A stretch of 64,000 bases of DNA from Hymenobacter chitinivorans DSM 11115 (GTDB lineage Bacteria; Bacteroidota; Bacteroidia; Cytophagales; Hymenobacteraceae), in the NCBI RefSeq assembly GCF_002797555.1, contig NZ_PGFA01000006.1:90090-154089 (forward strand). The letters are read 5' to 3'. How positions within the stretch are numbered: position 1 is the stretch's first letter; each line of letters begins with the position of its first letter. The notes under the pieces were generated by a model. It ran no database searches, had not been told where the DNA came from, and was given only the letters and a program-made list of their open reading frames with translations. Shown piece by piece: positions 54,101 through 62,398 of this stretch. The position numbers were made by a program, and so were the translations under genes.

Positions 54101-54386
54101 AGTTATAGAGCATGATGGTGGTTTTGGAGTACGGATAGTAGCCAATGAGCGACGTAATGCGCTGCAGCTCTTTTTCCGCGTACTCGGCCGCGCGGCGGGC
54201 CGCCACTTCCCCGCCGGCGTAGAAATAGATGGTAAAGTTTTGGGTGCTGAGCTGCTGCCAGTTAAAGTCCTTGTACTGAATCCGGACCCGCCCGAACGGC
54301 TCCTGCGCCGTCTGAGCTTGGGCTGCGTCTCCGGCCGACAGCACCAGGGCTGCCGATAACGCCACGAGTAAGGATACGTGCTTCAT
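51162..54386 (-). CDS. TolB-like propeller fused to an outer-membrane beta-barrel
   Basis: A 1074-aa exported protein. Signal peptide (1-24), a peptidase-MA-like domain (about 40-280: TIYFYAGGEVAARRAAEYAEKELQ, PDWFVSGASAYASEGWS in place of the zinc HExxH). A TolB/WD40-like beta-propeller (about 300-640) has SPDGKALVFSGVRNGQNDLYVL and LPNGNGIVFSSNRW repeats. After a disordered basic linker, an Omp85/surface-antigen-like barrel (about 730-1074) ends KFYFTLGYDF. The metallopeptidase-like domain lacks a zinc motif, so it is probably a binding domain. Outer-membrane export or assembly is a guess from architecture. It follows a FAD oxidoreductase gene by 23 bp. Confidence 0.82.
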   Translation of the reverse strand: MKHVSLLVALSAALVLSAGDAAQAQTAQEPFGRVRIQYKDFNWQQLSTQNFTIYFYAGGEVAARRAAEYAEKELQRITSLIGYYPYSKTTIMLYNSVGDLRQSNVGLDTDKYQTGGETELLRMSKVQLAFQGQQTLFKRDLSYQITKVLLNDMMYGGSLKEVIQSSYLLQLPDWFVSGASAYASEGWSVDMDDYMRDMTQKVESNRPAQFFVRNPELAGQSIWNYIAERYGYTTIQNILNLTRITRDVEVGISSSLNVPYKVFLKDWVAYYRQLNAQPQTAFVLPEEARQLAKSNRKGILYSQAVLSPNGQRLAYVANERGRYRVVVVNKDGSGQHTIYRGGYKTPDQQVEIRLPALAWRSNSQVAVAGEVKGSMNLSLVSADAGPTNFIFRAVDGLFGRNASTIFRPFSQILDLSYSPDGKALVFSGVRNGQNDLYVLRAGSRTPEKLTDDVFDDVQPTFLPNGNGIVFSSNRWLDSAGTAKGSFGNVVNNYDLFVYYLDGRTQPVETLVSTISNEGRPRAISDDEILFLGEESGVRSIYKYSFKTKQHVPVSSFLPNIESFDYNATTGALGFVAADKSRDFVYLYPSYALPQNLILYKTARQETLEDRSKAPARAAAQPAKSVAADTQDNSAVPTAPSRKNEGQINTSDYQFEEDVPSRANAPRRKRTDVAAALPTAPPAEAFSVAGPYKYDKRFSIDNVVSSLYADPLLGLGLIGQANMSDMFEDHRIRAGIFALTDLRTSNIYAEYSNLKKRYDWSIGYQKQAYFFDAENQRLRFGRHEVSPTIAYPLTHNLSVRGGPRFVNVNRTVISKFSTEDDINRSYIGLSGELVFDNAISTGVNMMEGTRMKIGVLKLNGIDDGSQNFGKIYVDLRHYQKIHRQIVWANRASFGSFFGTSAQTFRLGGMDNWLNARYDDPRLTPTNALLSDPTQVFYQQFVTNLRGFAYSKRNGPRYVLFNSELRMPIIQYLSRKPIYSGFFRNLQLTAFGDAGSAYSGSNPFNENNSFNTQVQGGNGNGFTATVVNFRNPLLLGYGFGMRTTLLGFYGKADVAWGQEDYVQKGPKFYFTLGYDF

Positions 54387-54409
54387 AGAGAAGGCGAAAA
54401 GCGGAGAAA

Positions 54410-55504
54410 TCAGGAAGAAAAGCCGGCCTCGGAAAGGCTAGCTAAGTATAACGCAGAATACCGCTCGATATTGACCTCGGGCCATAATTCCGCGGTGCCT
54501 TCCAGCACATCGGCAAAATGGGCGGCCAGCCGCGGAGCAATCATTACTCCTTTGGAGCCGAAGCCATTACATATACTCACAACCGGCCGGGCCGGATGCG
54601 TACCTACCAAGGGTTTTCGGTCGGGCACGGTTGGGCGCAGGCCCATGCGCTGCCCGGTTACCGAAAATGGCTGATCCGTCATGGCCCCCAGCTTGTGACT
54701 GAGCTCCTGCCGGGCTTCGGCCGTAATAGTTTCCGCAAATGGGGGCCGCCGGTACGTGGCTCCCACCCGAAAACGCTGCTGCCCCAGCGGCACTACGTAA
54801 GCGCCCCGGTTGAGCACCTGGGCTTCGGATAAGCCCGGGCACTCCACGTCGAGCACCTCGCCCTGGTTGGGCCGCAGCGGCAGCCAGTTAAAGTACGGAT
54901 TTTGTGTGGCCGCGCTGCCTTCGCAGAAGATTATGTGCTGGGCCTGCACACTTTCCCCGTAAACAACGCCGCTGTCGTGGACAACAAGTCGATGCGGGTC
55001 AAAAGTTTCGCGCCGCAGCCACCCATTTTGCAGTCCTTCCGTAGCCAGCGCGGCCAGCAGTTCGCGCAGGGCTACGTAGCCGCCCCGCCGAATAGTAATG
55101 CCCCCAAATTCCTGGCGCAAACCGGCTTGGGGTGCGGGGCTAAGATTAATGTCGGCCACGAAATCCTGCCACGGGTTATCGGCACTCCGGGCCAGAATCG
55201 TGTTTTGCTCGGCCACCGAGGCGAGCAGCTTCAGAATGGGCACTTCGAAGAAAAACTGCTGGCCAAACTGCCTTTCCAGCGCCCGGTAAAAGGCCGCCGC
55301 GGCCGTCAGTAGCTCGTCGGCCCGCCAGGTGAGGGCAAAGCGCTGCCCGGCCACGGGGTTCATCAGGCCCGCCGCCACGTTGGAAGCCGAATCGGGCTGG
55401 TAGGTATCCAGCACCAGCACGGGGTGGCCCCGGCGGCGCAGTTCATAGCTCAGGGTGGCCCCGGCAATACCGTGGCCGATAATCAGGTACTCAACGCTCG
55501 TCAT
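54410..55504 (-). CDS. FAD-dependent oxidoreductase (DAO family)
   Basis: A 364-aa flavoprotein with the N-terminal dinucleotide motif YLIIGHGIAGATLSYELRRRG (G-x-G-x-x-G form), a central substrate-binding domain, and a second FAD contact near the end (GMRPTVPDRKP-like GLRPTVPDRKPLVG; CNGFGSKGVMIAP). It resembles amine/D-amino-acid oxidases such as the C-terminal domain of MnmC or glycine oxidase. The substrate cannot be read from sequence. Start ATG 55504 (MTSVEYL), with an alternative 9 bp upstream. Probably co-transcribed with the propeller-barrel gene. Confidence 0.88.
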   Translation of the reverse strand: MTSVEYLIIGHGIAGATLSYELRRRGHPVLVLDTYQPDSASNVAAGLMNPVAGQRFALTWRADELLTAAAAFYRALERQFGQQFFFEVPILKLLASVAEQNTILARSADNPWQDFVADINLSPAPQAGLRQEFGGITIRRGGYVALRELLAALATEGLQNGWLRRETFDPHRLVVHDSGVVYGESVQAQHIIFCEGSAATQNPYFNWLPLRPNQGEVLDVECPGLSEAQVLNRGAYVVPLGQQRFRVGATYRRPPFAETITAEARQELSHKLGAMTDQPFSVTGQRMGLRPTVPDRKPLVGTHPARPVVSICNGFGSKGVMIAPRLAAHFADVLEGTAELWPEVNIERYSALYLASLSEAGFSS

Positions 55505-55673
55505 GGCTGGCAAGGTAAGAGGAAAACGGCGGGGCCGCGGGATGAAAAAGCCCGGCCAACTCCAGCCCGGGCCGCCGCTACCGGGCTTGGCCGTGCTTGT
55601 TCGCGGTAAGACTCGTAACTTACCTGCCCAATTTCACTGGCTGCGGCCAGGTTTATTTTAGTACATAAGCTGC

Positions 55674-56309
55674 ATGGTCGTTTCTGGTTTTACGTTCAAC
55701 GCCTTTTCTGAAAACACCTACCTGCTGCACGATGCCACCAAGCAGTGCGTCATCGTCGACCCCGGCTGCTACGATAAGGCCGAGCAGCAGGCCCTGCGGG
55801 CTTTTATCGAGGCGCAGGGTTTACAGGTAGTGCTGCTGGTCAATACCCATTGCCACATCGACCACGTGTTCGGCAACCAGTTTATTCTCGACACCTATCA
55901 GGTTCCGTTTTTGATTCACGAGGCCGACCTGCCCACGCTGCGGGCCGTACCTACCTACGCCCCCAGCTACGGCTTTGCCCAGTACCAGCCAGCCGAGCCG
56001 ACGGGCTTTTTGACGCCCGGCACCCCCGTCACGTTTGGTACCACCGAGCTGGAAGTCCGCTTCGCACCGGGCCACGCCCCCGGCCACGTCGTGTTTTACC
56101 ACGTGCCCACCCAGGTCGTCATTGGCGGTGACGTGCTGTTTCAGGGCAGCATTGGCCGCACCGATTTGCCCGGCGGCGACTACAACACGCTTATTAATAG
56201 TATTCGCACCGAATTGCTGACCCTGCCCGACGCCGTGACGGTATACCCCGGCCACGGGCCGGCCACCACCATCGGGGCCGAGCGAGTGGGTAATCCATTC
56301 CTGCGCTAA
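55674..56309 (+). CDS. MBL-fold hydrolase (glyoxalase II-like)
   Basis: A 211-aa metallo-beta-lactamase-fold enzyme. Metal motif THCHIDH (58-64, the HxHxDH form), then GHAPGHVVFY (second His), GDVLFQGSIGRTDLPGGD (bridging Asp) and YPGHGPATTIG (last His). It belongs to the glyoxalase II/persulfide dioxygenase-like group; without the C-terminal substrate domain of true GloB it is a generic small thioesterase or hydrolase. It is 22 bp upstream of pssA, likely one operon. Confidence 0.88.
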   Translation: MVVSGFTFNAFSENTYLLHDATKQCVIVDPGCYDKAEQQALRAFIEAQGLQVVLLVNTHCHIDHVFGNQFILDTYQVPFLIHEADLPTLRAVPTYAPSYGFAQYQPAEPTGFLTPGTPVTFGTTELEVRFAPGHAPGHVVFYHVPTQVVIGGDVLFQGSIGRTDLPGGDYNTLINSIRTELLTLPDAVTVYPGHGPATTIGAERVGNPFLR

Positions 56310-56331
56310 GTTCGTTTGTCTTTCCTTTTGC

Positions 56332-57018
56332 ATGAAGAATCACCTTCCTAACGCGGTTACCTGCCTCAATTTGTTTGCGGGCTGCTTGGCCCTGTGCAAC
56401 ATTTTTGCCGGCCACCTCGAAACGGCCGCCTACCTCGTGGGCTTGGCCGCCGCCTTCGACTTTGCCGATGGCCTCCTGGCCCGGGCCCTGCATGCCTCCT
56501 CCCCTATCGGTAAGGACCTCGACTCCCTGGCCGATATGGTATCGTTTGGGGTTGTGCCCGGTGCCATTCTGTTTCATTTGCTGGGCCAAAGCGACGGCTT
56601 GCCCGAGTGGCTGCCCTACGCGGGCTTTATCGTGACGGTTTTCTCGGCCCTGCGCCTGGCTAAGTTCAACAACGATACCCGCCAGACGACTTCCTTTATC
56701 GGCCTGCCCACGCCGGCTTGCACCCTGGTGGTGGCCTCCTTGCCACTCATTCTGGCCCACGACTCCTTCGGCCTCACCGGCTTTATTCTGAATCCCTGGG
56801 TGCTGCTGGGTCTGACGGTGCTGCTTTCCGGACTACTGGTGGCCGAAATTCCGCTGTTTGCCCTTAAGTTCAAGAACCTGACCTGGCAGGATAACTCCCT
56901 GCGTTTCATCTTCTTACTGCTGGCCGTAGCGTTGTTGGTACTACTACAGGCCACCGCCATTCCCCTGATTGTACTGTTGTATGTACTGCTGTCGGTAGTT
57001 CGTCCGGCTTACGGCTAA
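56332..57018 (+). CDS. pssA: CDP-diacylglycerol-serine O-phosphatidyltransferase
   Basis: A 228-aa membrane enzyme with several hydrophobic helices. The CDP-alcohol phosphotransferase motif is visible in DFADGLLARALHASSPIGKDLDSLADMVSFG (D-x2-DG-x2-AR-x8-G-x3-D-x3-D). The sequence around it (ADMVSFGVVPGAILF) is that of bacterial type II PssA. It makes phosphatidylserine, the precursor of phosphatidylethanolamine, from CDP-DAG and serine. Phosphatidylglycerophosphate synthase shares the motif but not the flanking sequence. Confidence 0.92.
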   Translation: MKNHLPNAVTCLNLFAGCLALCNIFAGHLETAAYLVGLAAAFDFADGLLARALHASSPIGKDLDSLADMVSFGVVPGAILFHLLGQSDGLPEWLPYAGFIVTVFSALRLAKFNNDTRQTTSFIGLPTPACTLVVASLPLILAHDSFGLTGFILNPWVLLGLTVLLSGLLVAEIPLFALKFKNLTWQDNSLRFIFLLLAVALLVLLQATAIPLIVLLYVLLSVVRPAYG

Positions 57019-57155
57019 GATTTTGGATAGCTGAGCTACAATATTTATTCCTTTTCAGTAGTTAAAGTACTGTTGTAGTGATGAACCGCTTTTATACTGA
57101 GCGTGTTGCAAGCTCATCCCTGTTTCTGACCCGCCTATTGCCCGAATTTACCTGT

Positions 57156-60100
57156 ATGCGCTACTCTACTTTCCTGGCTGTTGTATGGTTTCTTACCGCG
57201 GGCGCCCTGTCGGCCCGGGCGCAGCAACCAGAGCAAGTCATCCGGCAGCAGCTCACCTGGAAAGGCTACATGGAGGCCGCAAATAAGGCCGGGCGCCTGC
57301 GTAAAGTGCCCACGTTTGCGGGAGCAGTGTTCCGCCTAGGCGACCAGTACCCCAGCTTTCAGATCCGTATTCCCGGTCAGGTCGGACAGGGCACCGTACG
57401 CAATGCGGTATACGAGCCCCTGGCTCCCGCCGACGCGAAGCTTCTGGAAGGCATTACGGTACCCACTACTGCTACCGCCGCCGTTACGAGCGGTACCGAG
57501 CGCCGCCAAACGGTGAGCTTTGCCTTACTTCCGGCCGTGCGCCGCAATGCCCAGAGCGGCCAGGCTGAAAAGCTGGTTTCCTTTGAGTATGCCTACTCCC
57601 TGGCTTCCGAGCCAATCCGCCCCGCCGGCACCAAAGGCCGCAAGTACGCCAGCTCGTCGGTTTTAGCGCAGGGCGACTGGTTTCGTATCGGGGTAGCGGC
57701 CAGCGGCATATATAAGCTGGATAAAAAGGCGCTGGCCAGCATGGATATTAATCTGCAGGGCCTCGACCCCCACCGCCTGCAGATTTACGGCAATGCCATG
57801 GGCACGCTGCCCCAGCCCAACAGCGCTTACCGCCCCGACGACTTGGTGGAAAACGCCATTTACGTGGCTGGCGAAGCCGATAATTCCTTCGACGATAACG
57901 ACTATATCTTATTCTACGCCCGCGGCCCCCACACCTGGAGCCTGGAAGATGATGGCACGAATCGGCGGTTTAAGCACGAGCTGAATGTCTACACCGACAC
58001 AGCCTACTACTTTGTGACGGTTGGCAGCCGGCCCGGCCTGCGGGTGGGAGCACCACGCACCATCGGCGGCACGCCCACGGCTACCATCAACCAGTTCCTG
58101 GACCGGCAATTCTACGAGCATGAACTGGTGAACCTGGCCAAGTCGGGTCGGCAGTGGCTGGGCGAAGGATTTACCAACAACAGCCCGGCCCGGGAATTCA
58201 CGATTTCAACTCCCGACTTACTGCCCGGGGGTACATTACAACTCACTTCCCAGGTAATTGGAGCCTCGGCGGTGGGCACCAACACTACCTTTCAGCTTGC
58301 CTTGAACGGCACTTCGTTGGGCGCTCAAAATGTTTCTGGCTTCAGCAGCATACCCCAGAACTATCCTGAAATAGCCAACTCCGACTTACGCACTTTTGCG
58401 TACTCCATTCCGGCCGTGCCCGCTGCGGAAGCCAAAGTCCGGTTAGTGTTTAGTAGCCCGACGGACGCCTCGGGCCAGGGTTACCTCGATTATTTAGAAG
58501 TCAACGCCCCGCGCCGCCTCCGGCTAACGGGCAGTCAGCTCGAATTTAACTCCTTGCCCGGCGCCCCCCTGAGCGAGTTTCAGTTGGGCGCCAGCAGCGC
58601 TGCTACCGTATGGAATGTCAGCAACCCGCGCCGTCCGTACGCGCTGGCTCTCAACGGCAGTGGCAACTTTGTGGCCCGCACCGATAGTGTCGCGGAGTTT
58701 GTGGCTTTCACCGGCAGCGACTTTCCTACTCCTCCCCGTTTATTTAAGGGCCGGATAGGCAACCAAAACTTGCATGCCCGGCTCAACCTGAATGGTAAGC
58801 TAGACCTGGTTATCGTTACCTACCCCCCCTTTAAGCCCGAGGCCGACCGCCTCGCCGCCTACCGTCGCGCCCATGATAACCTGAACGTGGAGGTAGTGAC
58901 GACGACTGAAGTATACAACGAGTTCAGCTCCGGCGGACAGGATGTTACGGCTATTCGTGACCTGATGAAAATGGTCTACGACCGTAGTACTTCCAATAAA
59001 CAGCTCTACCTGCTTCTTTTCGGCGACGCTTCCTATAACTACAAGTCGGATCCGGCCAATGATATGAGACTGGTGCCAGACTGGTGGGAAAACCGTTCCC
59101 CGCTGGACGCCGACAAAAACGGCCAGAACTATGTGCCGACGTACGAATCACGGGAGTCTTTTTCTCTGACGTACTCCCGGCCTAACTCATCGCCTTCTGT
59201 CAAAGGTGTCACCTTTTGCTCTGACGACTACTTCGGCCTACTCGACGACAACGAGGGCGAATGGGACGAAGGCTACAGTAACGACCTGCTCGACATTGGC
59301 ATTGGCCGCTTGCCCATCCGCACGCCCAGCGGCCAGTCCCGCTCCCTGGCGCAGGCGACTTTGGTAGTCAACAAGCTGATTCGCTACGATGAACCGGCCA
59401 GCTTTGGCAAGTGGCGTAACCGGCTCACTTTCGTGGCCGACGATGGCAACGGCTCTATCTTCATTTCTGAGGCCTGTGAGCCCCAGTCGCTCAGCGTTGC
59501 CATCGACCACCCGGAGTTCAACGTGCATAAAGTCTACCTCGACTTGTATCCTCAAACCATTGCCTCGGGCGGTCAACGCTCGCCGGAATGCAACCGGGCA
59601 ATCGATGAGGCTATTGAACAAGGCTCCCTCATCACGCACTACAGCGGCCACGGCGGCCCCACCGGCTGGGCCGATGAACAGATCCTGACCAAGCAGTCGG
59701 TGCTGGCTCTGAAAAACCGAAACCGCCTCACGTTTATGGTCACGGGCACGTGCGACTTTAGCACCTACGATGACCCCGAGCGGGATTCCGGTGGAGAAGT
59801 CGCCCTAACCGACATAGAAGGTGGAGCCATTGGCTTGCTCACTACCACTCGCCTCGCCTTCGCCGACCAAACCGTCAGCGTTTCCAGCCAGCTCTACAAT
59901 ACCATTTTCAAACCCGTAAATGGTCAGATGCCCCGCCTGGGCGAAATCACCCAGTTTTCCAAAAACAACGGCATTCGCAGCACCAGTACCCGCAACTTCG
60001 TGCTGCTCGGTGACCCCACCACGCGCTTGGCGGCGGCCCAGCAGGAAGCCGTACTTGACTCTATCAACGGCAGGTCTATTAGCGCCACTTCTATTGATAC

Positions 60101-61139
60101 GCTCAAGGCTCTCTCCACCATCAAGCTCTCCGGCCTCGTTCAGAAGGGGCAGGTGCTCAATACGCAGTTCAACGGCCAAGCCCACGTGACGGTGTATGAG
60201 AAGCCGACGACGGTGAATACTCTCAAGAACGAGTTTGACGACGTTGTGGTGGGAGTGCCGATTCAAGAGAACATCATCTACGATGGCAAAGCTACCGTCC
60301 GCAATGGCCGTTTTAAGCTCAGCTTTGTTGTTCCCAAAGACATCAACTATAGCGTGGGGCTGGGCAAGATTCAGTTGTACGCTCAGGATTCCATTCGCAT
60401 AGCAGATGCTAAAGGCTACCGCGCCACTCCCGTGGGCGGCGCCGATGCCACCATTCAGCAGGACTCAATTCCGCCCCTTATTAAGTTGTTCATGGACCGG
60501 GAGTCCTTCGTGTATGGCGGCCTCACCGATACTACCACCACGCTGATTGCTCACCTCTCGGACGCCAGTGGCATCAACACGGCCGGCGCCGGCATCGGCC
60601 ACGACATCACTGCCACGCTGGATAATGACCCTACCAAGCTCACTATCCTCAACGATTTCTACACTGCCGATGTGGACAGCTACCAGTCGGGCAAGGTGAA
60701 ATACCTCTTCAAGAGCTTGGCCACCGGCCCGCACGTGCTTCACCTCAAAGCCTGGGACACCTTCAACAATTCGGCTCAGCAAGAAATTGAGTTTATTGCG
60801 GCTACCAGTGAAAAACTGGCCCTGGACCATGTCCTGAATTACCCCAACCCATTCTCCACCCGCACCACTTTCCAATTTGACCACAACCGCTCGTCCGACG
60901 ACCTCGATGTACAGATTCAAATCTTTACTATTTCAGGTCGTTTGGTACGTACACTGCGTACTACCATTGTCGGCAGTGGCCCCCACGTGGGCCGCGACTC
61001 TGATGCCCTGACGTGGAACGGCCGCGACGAGTACGAAGACCAGCTGGCCCGGGGCGTATACGTGTACCGGGTGAGCGTCCGCTCCCTGCGCGACAACGCC
61101 ACGGCCTCCAAGTTCGAGAAACTGGTTATTTTGAATTAA
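57156..61139 (+). CDS. porU: Type IX secretion sortase PorU
   Basis: A 1327-aa cell-surface cysteine peptidase of family C25 that removes T9SS C-terminal signals and attaches cargo to anionic LPS. Signal peptide MRYSTFLAVVWFLTAGALSARA. After ~560 residues of N-terminal beta domains comes the gingipain-like domain with LLFGDASYNYKSD, catalytic His832 in THYSGHGG and catalytic Cys866 in VTGTCDFSTYDD, the expected ~33-residue distance apart. A C-terminal Ig-like region ends in a FlgD-like/sorting fold (NYPNPFSTRTTFQFDHN ... GVYVYRV). The ATG at 57156 is the signal-peptide start; one at 57078 is less likely. porV follows by 53 bp. Confidence 0.95.
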   Translation: MRYSTFLAVVWFLTAGALSARAQQPEQVIRQQLTWKGYMEAANKAGRLRKVPTFAGAVFRLGDQYPSFQIRIPGQVGQGTVRNAVYEPLAPADAKLLEGITVPTTATAAVTSGTERRQTVSFALLPAVRRNAQSGQAEKLVSFEYAYSLASEPIRPAGTKGRKYASSSVLAQGDWFRIGVAASGIYKLDKKALASMDINLQGLDPHRLQIYGNAMGTLPQPNSAYRPDDLVENAIYVAGEADNSFDDNDYILFYARGPHTWSLEDDGTNRRFKHELNVYTDTAYYFVTVGSRPGLRVGAPRTIGGTPTATINQFLDRQFYEHELVNLAKSGRQWLGEGFTNNSPAREFTISTPDLLPGGTLQLTSQVIGASAVGTNTTFQLALNGTSLGAQNVSGFSSIPQNYPEIANSDLRTFAYSIPAVPAAEAKVRLVFSSPTDASGQGYLDYLEVNAPRRLRLTGSQLEFNSLPGAPLSEFQLGASSAATVWNVSNPRRPYALALNGSGNFVARTDSVAEFVAFTGSDFPTPPRLFKGRIGNQNLHARLNLNGKLDLVIVTYPPFKPEADRLAAYRRAHDNLNVEVVTTTEVYNEFSSGGQDVTAIRDLMKMVYDRSTSNKQLYLLLFGDASYNYKSDPANDMRLVPDWWENRSPLDADKNGQNYVPTYESRESFSLTYSRPNSSPSVKGVTFCSDDYFGLLDDNEGEWDEGYSNDLLDIGIGRLPIRTPSGQSRSLAQATLVVNKLIRYDEPASFGKWRNRLTFVADDGNGSIFISEACEPQSLSVAIDHPEFNVHKVYLDLYPQTIASGGQRSPECNRAIDEAIEQGSLITHYSGHGGPTGWADEQILTKQSVLALKNRNRLTFMVTGTCDFSTYDDPERDSGGEVALTDIEGGAIGLLTTTRLAFADQTVSVSSQLYNTIFKPVNGQMPRLGEITQFSKNNGIRSTSTRNFVLLGDPTTRLAAAQQEAVLDSINGRSISATSIDTLKALSTIKLSGLVQKGQVLNTQFNGQAHVTVYEKPTTVNTLKNEFDDVVVGVPIQENIIYDGKATVRNGRFKLSFVVPKDINYSVGLGKIQLYAQDSIRIADAKGYRATPVGGADATIQQDSIPPLIKLFMDRESFVYGGLTDTTTTLIAHLSDASGINTAGAGIGHDITATLDNDPTKLTILNDFYTADVDSYQSGKVKYLFKSLATGPHVLHLKAWDTFNNSAQQEIEFIAATSEKLALDHVLNYPNPFSTRTTFQFDHNRSSDDLDVQIQIFTISGRLVRTLRTTIVGSGPHVGRDSDALTWNGRDEYEDQLARGVYVYRVSVRSLRDNATASKFEKLVILN

Positions 61140-61192
61140 AGTCTCCGGCAAACTGCCATTTTCGTTTATTTCCGCTCTTCTTGTTTCCTTTT

Positions 61193-62389
61193 ATGACATT
61201 GTTGAAGCTGCCTTTGCGATTAGCGCTCCTTCCCGGCTTGCTGGGCGTCTCTATCGCAGCTCAGGCTCAGAGTTCACCGAACACCATCACCACCGCCGTT
61301 CCGATTCTGACCCTGAGCCCCGACGCTCGTTCGGCGGCCTTGGGAGAAGCGGGAGTAGCCATTTCGCCCGATGCTAACGCCTCGTACCACAATGCCGGTA
61401 AGCTGGGCTTCGTCACCAGCAAGTACGGTGTGTCGCCCTCCTACTCGCCGTGGCTGCGCAACGTGACCGATGATATGGGCCTGGCTTACTTGTCGGGCTT
61501 CGGCAAAATCGGCCAGCGTTCCGCTATTTCAGCCTCGCTGATGTACTTCGACCTGGGCACCATTTCTTTCCGCGACGAGAAGAACAACCCCAAGGGCGAC
61601 TTCAACCCTAAGGAATATGCCGTTAGCGTTTCCTACGGTCAAAAACTGAGCGAGAACTTCGGGGTCGGTATCACCGCCCGCTACATTCGCTCCAACCTCA
61701 CCGGCGAAACCATTAGCGGCAAGCCCGGCAACGCCGCCGCCGTCGACCTGGGTGCTTACTACACCAAGGACCTCTCCATTGGTCCCAGCGACTACAACCT
61801 GGGGTTGGGTGCCACTATTTCGAATATTGGCAACAAGATGACCTATACGAACCCGCTGCAGGCCGATTTCTTGCCCACTACGCTTAAGCTCGGTACGGCC
61901 ATTACCCGCGAATTGGACGCCTACAACAAAATCACGCTTACCGTTGATGCCAGCAAGTTGCTAGTACCTACGCCCTACTACATGGAAGGAGACACGGTAG
62001 GCTTTGGCAAAACCATCAAGGCTAAGAACGAAGAAATTCGCGCCAAAGGTATCGTCAGCGGAATTGTGGGCTCGTTTAGCGATGCGCCCGGTGGCTTCAG
62101 TGAGGAGCTCAAGGAAATCAATATCTCCGCCGGCCTCGAATACTGGTACAACGACCTGCTGGCAGCCCGGGTGGGCTATTTCTACGAGAACCCCGTGAAA
62201 GGCGACCGGCAGTACCTGAGCTTTGGCTTGGGCGTCCGGTATCAGGTTTTCGGCGTCGATGGTACGTACTTGGTACCCAACCAGCGCGCTAACCCCCTGG
62301 CTCAAACTATTCGCGTATCCTTGCACTTCAACTTCAATAAGTCGGAGGAAGCCTTCGGAACCGGCGACGGTTCGGCTCCCGTCAACTAA
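61193..62389 (+). CDS. porV: Type IX secretion shuttle protein PorV
   Basis: A 398-aa outer-membrane protein of the FadL/OmpP1-like 14-strand barrel group. It has a signal peptide (to about residue 23), the opening LTLSPDARSAALGEAGVAISPDANASYHNAGKLGF (the PorV/LptO signature) and a C-terminal strand series ending LAQTIRVSLHFNF. PorV takes cargo at the SprA translocon and carries it to PorU. The ATG at 61193 follows porU by 53 bp; the longer upstream frame lies inside porU. The porU-porV order is as in Porphyromonas gingivalis. Confidence 0.95.
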   Translation: MTLLKLPLRLALLPGLLGVSIAAQAQSSPNTITTAVPILTLSPDARSAALGEAGVAISPDANASYHNAGKLGFVTSKYGVSPSYSPWLRNVTDDMGLAYLSGFGKIGQRSAISASLMYFDLGTISFRDEKNNPKGDFNPKEYAVSVSYGQKLSENFGVGITARYIRSNLTGETISGKPGNAAAVDLGAYYTKDLSIGPSDYNLGLGATISNIGNKMTYTNPLQADFLPTTLKLGTAITRELDAYNKITLTVDASKLLVPTPYYMEGDTVGFGKTIKAKNEEIRAKGIVSGIVGSFSDAPGGFSEELKEINISAGLEYWYNDLLAARVGYFYENPVKGDRQYLSFGLGVRYQVFGVDGTYLVPNQRANPLAQTIRVSLHFNFNKSEEAFGTGDGSAPVN

Positions 62390-62398
62390 CCTGTTTCT

